Below are positions 54,847 to 63,950 of a stretch of DNA of 64,000 nt, piece by piece. The stretch is from positions 1-64,000 of the forward strand of contig CBDHCB010000001.1 in the NCBI GenBank assembly GCA_965260935.1, given 5' to 3'. Each line of letters starts with the position of its first letter. Position 1 is the first letter of the stretch. The notes beneath the pieces were generated by a model, which worked only from the letters and a program-made list of their open reading frames with translations, was not told the DNA's origin and made no database searches. The stretch is from JBBROS01 sp965260935. GTDB lineage: Bacteria > Pseudomonadota > Alphaproteobacteria > Acetobacterales > Acetobacteraceae. The translations under genes and the position numbers were made by a program.

Positions 54847-56303
54847 TGCTCGGTCTCAACCGGTCGTCGCAACGCCTGTGTGCGCCGCCCGCAGCGCCTC
54901 GTCAAACGCCTCGGCCGGCGTTCTCCAGCCCAGGGTCTTGCGCGGCCTGCCGTTGAGGGTCGCGCTCACCGCGGCAAGGTCGTCCACGCTGTGCGCGCTC
55001 AGGTCGGTGCCCTTCGGGAAGTATTGCCGCAGCAGCCCGTTGGTGTTCTCGTTCGTGCCCCGCTGCCAAGGGCTGTGCGGGTCGCAGAAGTAGACCGCAA
55101 CACCCGTGTCGATCCGCAGCCGGGCGTGTTGGCTCATCTCCGCCCCCTGGTCCCACGTCAGTGATCGCCGGAGCTGTTCGGGCAAGCTGATGATTGCGCG
55201 TGCGATGGCGTCGCGCACCGCTTCGGCGCCATGGCCGGCGAGCGCAGGCCCGTTCTTGATCGAAGGCCCGGCGCCGTGACCCTCCATGCGCGGCAGGTGC
55301 AGCAGCATGGTGAACCGCGTCGTGCGCTCCACCAGCGTGCCAACTGCGGAACTGCCCAGGCCCAGGATGAGGTCCCCTTCCCAGTGGCCCGGCACCGCAC
55401 GGTCGGCTGCTTCCGCCGGCCGTTCGCTGATCATCACCTCAGGCGCAACAAACGATTTGCCTCGGCCCCGCGTGCGCGCCCGCGGCACCCGCAGCGCCCG
55501 ACCCGTGCGCAGGCAGGCCGTCAGCTCGCGCCGCAGCGCGCCCCGGCCCTGGATGTAGAGCGCCTGGTAGATCGCCTCGTGGCTGATGCGCATCGTCTGG
55601 TCCCCGGGAAAGTCGAGCCGCAGGCGTTGGGCAATCTGCTGCGGGCTCCACGCCCGCGCCCAGCGCCGGGCCTGCCGAGGCCCATGTCGACGGCCTTTCC
55701 AGGGCACGGCCGGTCCAGGCACTGCGTCCCCGCCCGGGGCAGCGACCGCGCCGGACAGGCGGTCCTGCACATAGTCCCGCAGCGCTGTGTTGGCGGCCAG
55801 CTTCGCCTGCTTCGGCCGGCGTGCCGACCGCTCCGCGTGCCATTGCGCCGTGGTGGCCCGGTAGTCCAGCTCGCCACCCCGCGTGGCCGCGTTGCGACGC
55901 AGCTCACGCGAGATCGCAGACGCCGCCCGCCCCAGCCGGCGTGCAACCTCCCGCACGCCCAAGCCCTGCGCCCGCAACAGCGCGATCTCCTCCCGCTCGG
56001 TAAACGAAAGATACCGTCCCGAAAGCGGCTTGGCCGAGCGCGACAGGTGCGACGGCGCCATCCCGCCTGCCATTCGGAACCAGCGGAACCCAACCGGCTG
56101 CGATACTCCGACCTCCATCGCCGCGTCCTCGCTCGACAATCCTGCCGCAACAAACGCCCAGAACCGCCGCCGGTGCTCCTGCCGCGCCACGGGAGGGCGC
56201 CCCGGCGACCTCAGCTTGTTCCGTAAAGCCCGATCCGACCGCCGCCGACCCGCCATCCCAACCTCCTCCGTCCAGGTGTTGCGACGACCACTTGAATCCA
56301 CCC
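54847..56303 (-). mobile_element. IS30-family element, copy A (1457 bp)
   Basis: Ends share the core GGTCGTCGCAAC. The outer bases are TGCTCGGTCTCAACC on the downstream side and GGGTGGATTCAAG on the upstream side. The length equals copy B at 61183-62639, in the opposite orientation. Inserted in the tniB-like gene. Confidence 0.87.
54856..56256 (-). CDS. IS30-family transposase, copy A
   Basis: A 466-residue IS30 transposase. The HTH_38 is LSFTEREEIALLRAQGLGVR and REVARRLGRAASAISRELRR. The catalytic core has GHWEGDLILGLGSSAVGTLV (first Asp), LTWDQGAEMSQHARL (second Asp) and QRGTNENTNGLLRQYFPKGT (Glu). The start at 56256 is chosen with GGAGGAGG upstream. Identical to copy B. Confidence 0.9.
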   Translation of the reverse strand: MAGRRRSDRALRNKLRSPGRPPVARQEHRRRFWAFVAAGLSSEDAAMEVGVSQPVGFRWFRMAGGMAPSHLSRSAKPLSGRYLSFTEREEIALLRAQGLGVREVARRLGRAASAISRELRRNAATRGGELDYRATTAQWHAERSARRPKQAKLAANTALRDYVQDRLSGAVAAPGGDAVPGPAVPWKGRRHGPRQARRWARAWSPQQIAQRLRLDFPGDQTMRISHEAIYQALYIQGRGALRRELTACLRTGRALRVPRARTRGRGKSFVAPEVMISERPAEAADRAVPGHWEGDLILGLGSSAVGTLVERTTRFTMLLHLPRMEGHGAGPSIKNGPALAGHGAEAVRDAIARAIISLPEQLRRSLTWDQGAEMSQHARLRIDTGVAVYFCDPHSPWQRGTNENTNGLLRQYFPKGTDLSAHSVDDLAAVSATLNGRPRKTLGWRTPAEAFDEALRAAHTGVATTG

Positions 56304-57058
56304 TCGCCAATGCGATGCGTTTCCTCAAACGCCATCGCCAGGTAGCGCTCGACCTGCAAGGGCGTGCGCAGGCGCGCGGCGAGCAGCTCCACCGCGTCCG
56401 GCTCGATGACGTCGGCCGGGTCGGCGCCCTCGCGGAGGCAACGCCCGAGCAGCCAGGCAATGTAGCCGGCCTGGTGGCCAGCCATTCCCTCGAACGGGAA
56501 CACGGCGAAGCGGAAGCCGACCTCCTCCATGTTGGGCCGCATGAGCGCGTTGCGCAGCCGCGGGTGCCCGGCCAGCACGATGGACAGTACGCCATCGCCG
56601 TCCGCCACCACCTCGCGCAGGCGTTTTAGCCCGGAAAGCGTCTTGTGGTGGAGGTCGTGGGCCTCGTCCACGAACAGCACGACGGGCCGCTTGGTCTTAC
56701 GCACCAGGTCGCGCAGCGCCCGCTCGCGGTGCTCGCTTTGGGCGGGGATGCGCGGGTCCTTTTCCGGCGACAGGTCGTAGAACAGGGCCGTGATGAGGGT
56801 GGTCAGGCTGGCGCGGTCCTTGTCCACGGCCAGCGACTTGGACACAGTCACGCGCTTCTCGGCGACCAGGTCCGCCTGCAATTGGCGCAGCAGCAGGGTC
56901 TTGCCCGAGCCGACCAGGCCGGTGAAGGCGATCAGCTTGCCGGCGTGGATGGCCGACCGCAAGTCACGCAGGAACTGCCGGTGGTAGGGCGTCTCGTAGA
57001 AGCCGGCCGCCTGCGGATCGCGGGCAAAGCCGAAGTGGTCCTGGACCTCGGCTAGCAT
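56304..57058 (-). pseudogene. tniB: TniB/ExeA-like AAA ATPase, truncated by IS30
   Basis: A 252-codon piece of a transposition AAA+ ATPase. The start MLAEVQDHFGFARDPQAAGF is ExeA-like. Walker A is FTGLVGSGKTLLLRQLQ at about residue 45, Walker B PVVLFVDEAHDLHHKTLSGL at about 125, and sensor 1 LSIVLAGHPRLRNAL near 160. The C-terminus is replaced by the IS30 element after ETHRIGEG. It overlaps tniA by 7 bases (ATGCTAG), a coupling signal. It would activate the transposase and choose targets, but the gene is now broken. Any downstream cargo genes are gone. Confidence 0.85.
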
Positions 57059-58720
57059 CTGGCCTCCTTGCCGGGCCGGAGCCGGGCCATGACACGGTTC
57101 AGCACGGCGCGGCGCTCAAGGGTTTCGGCCAGCACGGAGTCGATGAAGGTCCGCTCGTCATCCGCCAGCCGGGCGAGCGGCATCCCGAGCGCGGCCGCGA
57201 TCGCCAACTTGGCGGTGACGCGGTTGGTGTAGGCGAACTCGCGGTAGGGATCCGGGTCGGCGAAGGGCCGCCGCGGTTGCGGCGCTGCTGTGGCGGCGCT
57301 GGCGGCCGCCAGTGCCGGGTGTCCCTCCAGCACGGCGCGCGGTACCTGCAGCACGCCGGCCAGGGCCGCCACGCGGTCGGCGCGCTTCTCCCGTTTGCCC
57401 TTCTTGTGCTGGCGGTAGTGGTGCAGCGGCACCGGACCGCCTACGGGGTGGTAGGGGCCGAAGCGCGCGTCGCCGTGCTCGACATACAGGTCCTGATCAA
57501 ACAGCCCCCACCACAGCAGCACCGTCTCGCCCGCGAGGTCCGTGTCCACCTCGTACAACGTGCCCGCCACGCTGACCCGCGCGTCGCCGCCGACCTGACG
57601 CCGCTCCGGCTCGCGCGCGAAGGCGCAGAAGCGCTCCCAGGCGCACATCTCCCGGATGCCGCCCTCGGGCAGGTTCGCCAGCCAGTCCTCCAAGCGGGAG
57701 TGCGGCTCGGCGCGGTGTCGCTGGGCGTTGTAGCCGGCCAGGTAGCGCCGGAACCAAAGGTTGGCCTCCGCCTCGTTCTGCGGCTTGTGGAAGTGATACA
57801 GCGTCTCGTGCGCTTCCTTGACCGTGCGGAACGGGCGCTCGACCTTGCCCTTGCTGCGCGCCGTGGTGCGGCGCCCGTCCGAGCCGGCCGGCAGGTGGTT
57901 GAGCACAGCGACGCCGAGGTGCTCCATCACGCGCTGGAACACGCCGCTGCGGGATATCGGGCCGTTGTCGCAGTAGATGGCGGCGGGGATGCCGTTAAAT
58001 AGAGAACCGTCCTCCTCCGGCTTGGCCGCCATGGCATTGAACAGGAAGCGCAGCCCGGCCTCCACGTCCTCGCCATAAACGCAACGGTACTCCTGGTAGG
58101 CAATCCCTGAGCGGTCGTCCACGACGCTGTAGATCATCAGCGTCGGCGCGCCCCGGCCGGGTTCGACCCAGGCTGGGACCTCCTCGACATGCTTGAGGTC
58201 GGACGGGCTGAGGTCGAAATGCCACAGCGCGTTGCTGTGCTCGGCCTGGAAGCGCACCGCTGCAGGCTGGCGCGTCATGCGGTCGTGGTCATAGCCCCAC
58301 TGGGCGCAGGTAGCGGTTGGCGGTCGCCTTGCTTAACAGCCCCGGCGGCAAACGGACCGGGCCGTCCGGCGTCTCGACCCCGTGCTCCTCCAGGATGCGG
58401 ATTGCACCGGCCGTGGACAGATGGCGGCCCTTGCCGTTCAGCGTCCGCAGTTTCATGGCGGCGATGGTTTCGCACCAGCGTTCCAGGTCGCTGGCCGCGG
58501 CGACCTTGGGCCGGCCGCGGTCGGCGCGGTGCAGCGGCTTGGGCCGCGGCTGCTGGCGCAGGCCGCGGTACAGCGTGGACCGCGACAGGCCGTAGAGGGC
58601 GGCTGCATTGGCGACCAGGCTCTTGCGGTCGGGGTGCCGGGCCGGCAGCGTCGCCAGCCGGTGGCGCAGGCTCACCAGGGCCTCGTGCGGGATGCGCGAA
58701 ACCAAGGCCTGCTCAGGCAC
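57052..58720 (-). pseudogene. tniA: TniA/Mu-type DDE transposase, one frameshift
   Basis: A Mu/Tn552-type transposase in two frames. The N-terminal part (58289-58720: HEALVSLRHRLATLPARHPD, SRSTLYRGLRQQPRPK) is a DNA-binding helix-turn-helix. An extra C near 58305 breaks the frame (RYLRPVGL* for RYLRQWGYDHDR). The second part (57052-58278) has ALWHFDLSPSDLKHVEEVP (Asp), IYCDNGPISRSGVFQRVM (second Asp) and RSKGKVERPFRTVKEAHE (Glu), then a Mu-transposase C-terminal beta barrel (RVSVAGTLYEVDTDLAGE). Corrected length is about 556 residues. It overlaps the resolvase by 8 bases. Confidence 0.87.
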
Positions 58721-59279
58721 CGGTCTCCTCCACGTAGCTGTAGAGCGTAGGCTTGGAGATGCCCATCAGCCGGCAGATCTCGGCGATGCTGTGCTTCTTG
58801 CCCTGGTAGAGCGCGACGGCGTGCCGGCGCTTCTCAGGCGTCAGCAGCTTCGGTCGCCCGCCCTTGCGACCGCGGGCGCGCGCTGCTGCAAGGCCAGCCT
58901 GGGTCCGCTCGCGGGTCAGCGCGCGCTCGAACTCGGCCAGGGCCGCAAACAGGTGGAAAGCGAACTTGCCGTTGATGGTGGCGGTGTCAATGCCCTCGGT
59001 TAGGCTGCGCAACTCGACGCCGCGGTCCCCCAGCTTGCGGGTCAGCACGATCAAGTCGGACATGGACCGTCCGAGCCGGTCCAGGCGCCAAACCACGAGT
59101 TGGTCGCCGGCGCGCGCCACCTCCAGCGCAAGCGCCAGGCCAGGCCGGTCCGCCCGCGCCCCGCTGGCCCGGTCCTCGTAAATGCGGCTGCAGCCGGCGC
59201 GCTCCAACGCATCGCGCTGGAGGTCGAGGTTCTGGTCCTCGGTCGAGACGCGCGCATAACCGATGACCTCGGCGATCAT
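58713..59279 (-). CDS. Serine resolvase of the tni module
   Basis: A 188-residue small serine recombinase. GYARVSTEDQNLDLQRDALE has the active Ser at residue 11; VVWRLDRLGRSMSDLIVLTR and FAALAEFERALTRERTQAGL follow, and the C-terminal helix-turn-helix is SIAEICRLMGISKPTLYSYV. Complete. It is the first gene of the res-tniA-tniB order, which differs from Tn5053 (where the resolvase is last). Its start lies 10 bases from an inverted-repeat zone that may be its res site. Confidence 0.9.
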   Translation of the reverse strand: MIAEVIGYARVSTEDQNLDLQRDALERAGCSRIYEDRASGARADRPGLALALEVARAGDQLVVWRLDRLGRSMSDLIVLTRKLGDRGVELRSLTEGIDTATINGKFAFHLFAALAEFERALTRERTQAGLAAARARGRKGGRPKLLTPEKRRHAVALYQGKKHSIAEICRLMGISKPTLYSYVEETGA

Positions 59280-59286
59280 CGGGGCA

Positions 59287-59338
59287 TGAAACCCGTGCAG
59301 GACTTCGGTTCGGACACGTTGAAACCCTACACGGGTTT
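59287..59338. repeat. Repeat zone upstream of resolvase, candidate res site or Tn end
   Basis: AAACCCGTG (59289-59297) is inverted as CACGGGTTT (59330-59338), and TGAAACCC is repeated directly at 59287 and 59320. Such arrays serve as resolvase sites or transposase-binding ends. The right-hand border of the tni module is probably just beyond. Confidence 0.5.
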
Positions 59339-59359
59339 GTTGCCTGGCAGAACCGGTAT

Positions 59360-60452
59360 GGCTCTTATTGGGTTGCGGGGTGGTGAGGTTGGAACCATGG
59401 CGCGGGGCTGAGAGCGGCTGGTGCGACGGCAGAATTGAGAGTAGCTGACCGGCTTGCCCGAGGAGCTTGCATCATGTCTGTATCCGACTTGGTCAACCTG
59501 TCCGGCCTGATGCACGACGCCAAGTGCTTCGCCTTTGTGCGCCAGCGCCGCTGGCCGGACGGCGTGCGTTGCCCTGCGTGTGACAGCGACGCCGTTATCC
59601 GGGACGGATGCGACGACACGCAGCCTTGTCGGCAGCGGTATCGGTGCAAGGCCTGTGCGTCCCGTTTCGACGACCTCACCGGCACGGTGCTGGCCGGGCA
59701 CCACCAGCCGCTGCGCGTGTGGGTGCTGTGCCTCTACTTCATGGGCCTGAACCTATCGAACCGGCAGATCGCCCTGGAGCTGGGCTTGGATGCTTCGGAC
59801 ACGCAGGCGATGACCGAGCAGCTGCGCCGCGGGCTGGTTGCCAAGGCGCCGGCGGTGGAGCTGCAGGGCGAGGTGGAGATCGACGAGGTTTACGTGGTGG
59901 CCGGGCACAAGGGCCAGCCGGCGGCCGTGGCCAAAAGGGGCGGCTCGGGCGGTGCCGCAGGCTGGCGGGCGCGCCGGGACGCGGCACGCTGGAAAAGGAC
60001 AAGCCGCCGATCCTCGGCCTGATCCAACGTGGCGGCCAAGTGGTCTTGCGCATGCTGGCCAACGTGCAGCAGAAGACGATCAAGCCGGTCATCACCGCCG
60101 CCGTCACGCCAGGCACCCTCGTTCACACGGACGAATACAGCATCTACGCACGCCTGCCCGCTTGGGGCTACGGGCACAAGACGGTCTGCCATGCCCGAGG
60201 TGAATATGCCCGCGACGAGGACGGCGACGGCTTCTGCGAGGTCCACGTCAACACGATAGAGGGCTTTTGGTCGCTGTTGCGCTCATGGTTGCGCCCGCAC
60301 CGGGGCATCTCGCAAGACAAGCTGCCCCTTTATCTCGGCTTCTTCCAGTTCGTGCATAACGCTCGCCGACGCGGCAAAGCCCTGCTCGGCACCCTCATCG
60401 CCGGCCTGGTTGCGTGACGGACCCGGCACCACCCCGCAACCCAATAAGAGCC
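59360..60452 (+). mobile_element. IS1595-family element, 1093 bp
   Basis: Perfect inverted ends GGCTCTTATTGGGTTGCGGG (and further) at 59360 and 60452. The flanking 8-mers (ACCGGTAT, TCCTGATT) differ, so the site has been rearranged since insertion. The right end lies directly on the SDR fragment. Confidence 0.88.
59474..60417 (+). pseudogene. IS1595-family transposase, frameshifted
   Basis: The first frame, from MSVSDLVNLSGLMHDAKCFA, has the zinc ribbon (CPACDSDAVIRDG, YRCKACASRFDDLTGTVLAG) and VEIDEVYVVAGHKGQPAAVA with the first catalytic Asp. A lost base in an A/G run near 59934 shifts to the second frame: GTLEKDKPPILGLIQRGGQV, HTDEYSIYARLPAWGY (second Asp) and EVHVNTIEGFWSLLRSWLRP (ISXO2 acid). 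Both frames are open; one base would restore about 314 residues. Confidence 0.87.
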
Positions 60453-61111
60453 TCCTGATTAACAACGCGGGCGCCTCAGGCGGCCCCGAGCGAGACGCAC
60501 GCGGCTACGAGACGCAATTTGCGACCAACCACCTCGGCCACTTTCAACTGACGCTGGCGCTGCTCCCCGCACTGCAGGCGGCCCACGGCGCGCGCGTCGT
60601 CAACGTCTCGTCCGGCGCGCAGCGGTCCGGCCAGATTCGGTGGGACGACCCGAACTTCACGGCCGGCTACAACAGTCGCGAGGCCTACGCACAATCCAAA
60701 CTCGCTAACGTGCTGTTCGCAGTCGAGCTGGACCGGCGGTGGGCGGAGGAAGGCATCCGTGGCTACGCCGTCCATCCGGGCGTGGTCGTCGGCACCAAGC
60801 TCAACAGCTCGGCGGGAGACGAGGCGCTGCGGCGCATGGGACTGATCGATGAGGCTGGCCGAGCGATTATCGATCCGGCGGTGGGCAAGAAGACGCCGCA
60901 GCAAGGTGCCAGCACCGTGGCGTTCGCGGCGACCAGCCCGCTGCTGGACGGCATCGGCGGCGTCTACCTCATCGACAACGACGTTTCGCCGCTCAACGAT
61001 GAGCCGAGCCAGCTCACTGCCGACCGCATTCCTGCCGATGCCGCATCTCACTCCATCGACCCCGAAGCGGCACGCCGGCTATGGAAGGTGAGCGAAGCAT
61101 TTCTTGCTTAG
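60453..61111 (+). pseudogene. Short-chain dehydrogenase, N-terminus missing
   Basis: Begins in the NNAG strand (LLINNAGASGGPERDARGYE) and continues FATNHLGHFQLTLALLPALQ, VVNVSSGAQRSG, REAYAQSKLANVLFAVELDR (Tyr and Lys present) and GYAVHPGVVVGTKLNSSAGD, as in retinol-dehydrogenase-like SDRs. The cofactor-binding first 80 residues are absent, replaced by the IS1595 end. The C-terminus is intact. Confidence 0.85.
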
Positions 61112-61182
61112 GAGCTTGGTGCAATCTGAGTTGCCGGACCGCCCAAGACTCCGATGCAGACTGCCCATCATGGCAGAGCACT

Positions 61183-62639
61183 GGGTGGATTCAAGTGGTC
61201 GTCGCAACACCTGGACGGAGGAGGTTGGGATGGCGGGTCGGCGGCGGTCGGATCGGGCTTTACGGAACAAGCTGAGGTCGCCGGGGCGCCCTCCCGTGGC
61301 GCGGCAGGAGCACCGGCGGCGGTTCTGGGCGTTTGTTGCGGCAGGATTGTCGAGCGAGGACGCGGCGATGGAGGTCGGAGTATCGCAGCCGGTTGGGTTC
61401 CGCTGGTTCCGAATGGCAGGCGGGATGGCGCCGTCGCACCTGTCGCGCTCGGCCAAGCCGCTTTCGGGACGGTATCTTTCGTTTACCGAGCGGGAGGAGA
61501 TCGCGCTGTTGCGGGCGCAGGGCTTGGGCGTGCGGGAGGTTGCACGCCGGCTGGGGCGGGCGGCGTCTGCGATCTCGCGTGAGCTGCGTCGCAACGCGGC
61601 CACGCGGGGTGGCGAGCTGGACTACCGGGCCACCACGGCGCAATGGCACGCGGAGCGGTCGGCACGCCGGCCGAAGCAGGCGAAGCTGGCCGCCAACACA
61701 GCGCTGCGGGACTATGTGCAGGACCGCCTGTCCGGCGCGGTCGCTGCCCCGGGCGGGGACGCAGTGCCTGGACCGGCCGTGCCCTGGAAAGGCCGTCGAC
61801 ATGGGCCTCGGCAGGCCCGGCGCTGGGCGCGGGCGTGGAGCCCGCAGCAGATTGCCCAACGCCTGCGGCTCGACTTTCCCGGGGACCAGACGATGCGCAT
61901 CAGCCACGAGGCGATCTACCAGGCGCTCTACATCCAGGGCCGGGGCGCGCTGCGGCGCGAGCTGACGGCCTGCCTGCGCACGGGTCGGGCGCTGCGGGTG
62001 CCGCGGGCGCGCACGCGGGGCCGAGGCAAATCGTTTGTTGCGCCTGAGGTGATGATCAGCGAACGGCCGGCGGAAGCAGCCGACCGTGCGGTGCCGGGCC
62101 ACTGGGAAGGGGACCTCATCCTGGGCCTGGGCAGTTCCGCAGTTGGCACGCTGGTGGAGCGCACGACGCGGTTCACCATGCTGCTGCACCTGCCGCGCAT
62201 GGAGGGTCACGGCGCCGGGCCTTCGATCAAGAACGGGCCTGCGCTCGCCGGCCATGGCGCCGAAGCGGTGCGCGACGCCATCGCACGCGCAATCATCAGC
62301 TTGCCCGAACAGCTCCGGCGATCACTGACGTGGGACCAGGGGGCGGAGATGAGCCAACACGCCCGGCTGCGGATCGACACGGGTGTTGCGGTCTACTTCT
62401 GCGACCCGCACAGCCCTTGGCAGCGGGGCACGAACGAGAACACCAACGGGCTGCTGCGGCAATACTTCCCGAAGGGCACCGACCTGAGCGCGCACAGCGT
62501 GGACGACCTTGCCGCGGTGAGCGCGACCCTCAACGGCAGGCCGCGCAAGACCCTGGGCTGGAGAACGCCGGCCGAGGCGTTTGACGAGGCGCTGCGGGCG
62601 GCGCACACAGGCGTTGCGACGACCGGTTGAGACCGAGCA
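61183..62639 (+). mobile_element. IS30-family element, copy B (1457 bp)
   Basis: Same ends and length as copy A, opposite orientation. Its right end is fused to an IS3 tail at 62638-62640, so it had inserted into an IS3 copy whose other half is lost. Confidence 0.87.
61230..62630 (+). CDS. IS30-family transposase, copy B
   Basis: A 466-residue transposase identical to copy A (HTH REVARRLGRAASAISRELRR; catalytic GHWEGDLILGLGSSAVGTLV, LTWDQGAEMSQ, QRGTNENTNGLLRQYFPKGT). GGAGGAGG precedes the ATG at 61230. Complete. Confidence 0.9.
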   Translation: MAGRRRSDRALRNKLRSPGRPPVARQEHRRRFWAFVAAGLSSEDAAMEVGVSQPVGFRWFRMAGGMAPSHLSRSAKPLSGRYLSFTEREEIALLRAQGLGVREVARRLGRAASAISRELRRNAATRGGELDYRATTAQWHAERSARRPKQAKLAANTALRDYVQDRLSGAVAAPGGDAVPGPAVPWKGRRHGPRQARRWARAWSPQQIAQRLRLDFPGDQTMRISHEAIYQALYIQGRGALRRELTACLRTGRALRVPRARTRGRGKSFVAPEVMISERPAEAADRAVPGHWEGDLILGLGSSAVGTLVERTTRFTMLLHLPRMEGHGAGPSIKNGPALAGHGAEAVRDAIARAIISLPEQLRRSLTWDQGAEMSQHARLRIDTGVAVYFCDPHSPWQRGTNENTNGLLRQYFPKGTDLSAHSVDDLAAVSATLNGRPRKTLGWRTPAEAFDEALRAAHTGVATTG

Positions 62640-62985
62640 ATACGCCTGCGGCGACTACATTGCCCGCCTTGAGGCCGCCGGCATCCAGCCCAGCATGAGC
62701 CGGGCCGGCTGTCCCTACGACAACGCTATGGCCGAGAGCTTCATGAAGACGCTCAAGCACGAGGAGGTCGATGCCAGCGCTTATCGTGACCTCGCCCATG
62801 CCAGGGACGCCATCGGGGAGTTCATCGAGACCGCCTACAATCGCCAAAGGCTTCACTCGGCTCTTGCCTACTTGTCGCCAATGGAGTTCGAATCGTTCCA
62901 GCCCCGGGCTGCTGCGCAGCAGCCCGGGGCTGGAACGCAACCGAGTTGTCCGTGATTTGCTGTCTCAGCAAAGGGGTTCAGTCCA
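62638..62985 (+). mobile_element. Tail of an IS3 element (end of orfB and right end)
   Basis: Encodes ACGDYIARLEAAGIQPSMSR, AMAESFMKTLKHEEVDASAY and the same C-terminus as the element at 14450-15849, including the 44-bp palindrome (62894-62937) and the end TTCAGTCCA at 62985. The 5' three quarters are missing. Confidence 0.9.
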
Positions 62986-63254
62986 CACGCGAAGATTGTC
63001 CGGAAATGCCGTGCGGCAAACGAGAACGCGGACAGATTGATTGTTGGACGAGCAAACGGACACCTCTGCCTCGTTGCACGTCAAACGTAAAAACCATGGA
63101 GAGGAATTCCACACCTAACGCTGCCGCCCCCCCCCCCCCCACCCAATCCTACATACGATCACGTCCCCTATCGTACACTTTGACTGCAATCCCGTTCGCA
63201 TATAAGCGCTTATGCTGCTATCGTGGTAAGCTGTCATTTCGCCCGGAGCCGGCC
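62986..63254. other. Spacer with a C14 tract before the toxin-antitoxin promoter
   Basis: Holds a run of 14 C at 63127-63140, the TA promoter from 63180, and no gene. The C run would be prone to slippage. Confidence 0.5.
63180..63213 (+). promoter_or_regulatory. Promoter/operator of the toxin-antitoxin pair
   Basis: TTGACT at 63180-63185 is a good -35; TATAAG at 63201-63206 is a -10 candidate with a short 15-base spacer. The 12-base perfect palindrome ATAAGCGCTTAT (63202-63213) overlaps it and fits autorepression by a ribbon-helix-helix antitoxin. Confidence 0.5.
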
Positions 63255-63527
63255 ATGCCCGACGACACGACCACCCGCTGGACTGTTTCGGTGTCGCGAG
63301 ACACCGACATCGCCGTGCGCAGCTTCCTCGCCCAGCGCGGCATGAAGAAAGGCGACCTGTCCAAATTCATCGAGGACGCGGTCAAGTGGCGCGTGCTCGA
63401 CCAGACCATGGCTGAGGCGCGCGCCGGCTTCGCCAACATGCCCTCCGACGCAGTCGAAGCGCTGGCCGATGAGGCGCTTGCAGCGGTGCGCCAGGCCCGC
63501 AAGACGCCGCCGCCGAAAGCACGATGA
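63255..63527 (+). CDS. Ribbon-helix-helix antitoxin
   Basis: A 90-residue protein. The strand-helix-helix RWTVSVSRDTDIAVRSFLAQ and RGMKKGDLSKFIEDAVKWRV (residues 8-50) is a ribbon-helix-helix DNA-binding fold; the acidic, Ala-rich rest would wrap the toxin. The start at 63255 (MPDDTTTRWTVSV) is chosen with CCGGAG upstream. Three bases separate it from the PIN toxin, with which it forms an operon. Confidence 0.85.
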   Translation: MPDDTTTRWTVSVSRDTDIAVRSFLAQRGMKKGDLSKFIEDAVKWRVLDQTMAEARAGFANMPSDAVEALADEALAAVRQARKTPPPKAR

Positions 63528-63530
63528 GGG

Positions 63531-63950
63531 GTGCGGCTGGTCATCGACACCAACATCCTGGTCAGCGCCCTGCTCGCCGCCACGTCCCTGCCGGCCCAAC
63601 TCGTCGTGCTCTGGCGCGCCGGCCGGTTTGACCTGTTGACCGCGGTCGAGCAGTTGGACGAGTTGATGCGCGTGACCCGCTACCCGAAAATCCGCGAGCG
63701 CCTCGCGCCCGCCATTGCCGGCCGCCTGGTCAACGACCTGCGCGCGCTCGCCTGCATGGTGGACAAGCTGCCCGTCGTCGACGCCTCGCCGGACCCGGAC
63801 GACAACTACCTGCTGGCCCTCGCCGCGGCGGGCGGGGCCGACTTTCTGGTCACTGGCGACAAGCGCGACCTGCTCGGCATCGCGGTCTATGAGGGCACGA
63901 AGATCATCACCGTGCGGGACTACCTGGCCCAGTATGGGCGGCAGCCGTGA
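63531..63950 (+). CDS. PIN-domain toxin
   Basis: A 139-residue PIN ribonuclease of the COG1569-type toxin family. The acidic site is formed by LVIDTNILVSALL (Asp5), EQLDELMRVTRYPKIRE (Glu), ASPDPDDNYLLALAAAGGAD (Asp) and FLVTGDKRDLLGI (Asp), all present. It would cleave RNA when freed from the antitoxin. The start is a GTG at 63531, three bases after the antitoxin stop, with GAGG in the overlap. Intact. Confidence 0.87.
   Translation: MRLVIDTNILVSALLAATSLPAQLVVLWRAGRFDLLTAVEQLDELMRVTRYPKIRERLAPAIAGRLVNDLRALACMVDKLPVVDASPDPDDNYLLALAAAGGADFLVTGDKRDLLGIAVYEGTKIITVRDYLAQYGRQP

Noticed and set aside
55231..56226. Long frame opposite IS30 copy A (and its twin at 61260-62255)
   Set aside because: Present in both copies only because the IS30 is duplicated; low-complexity Arg/Pro product, antisense to the transposase.
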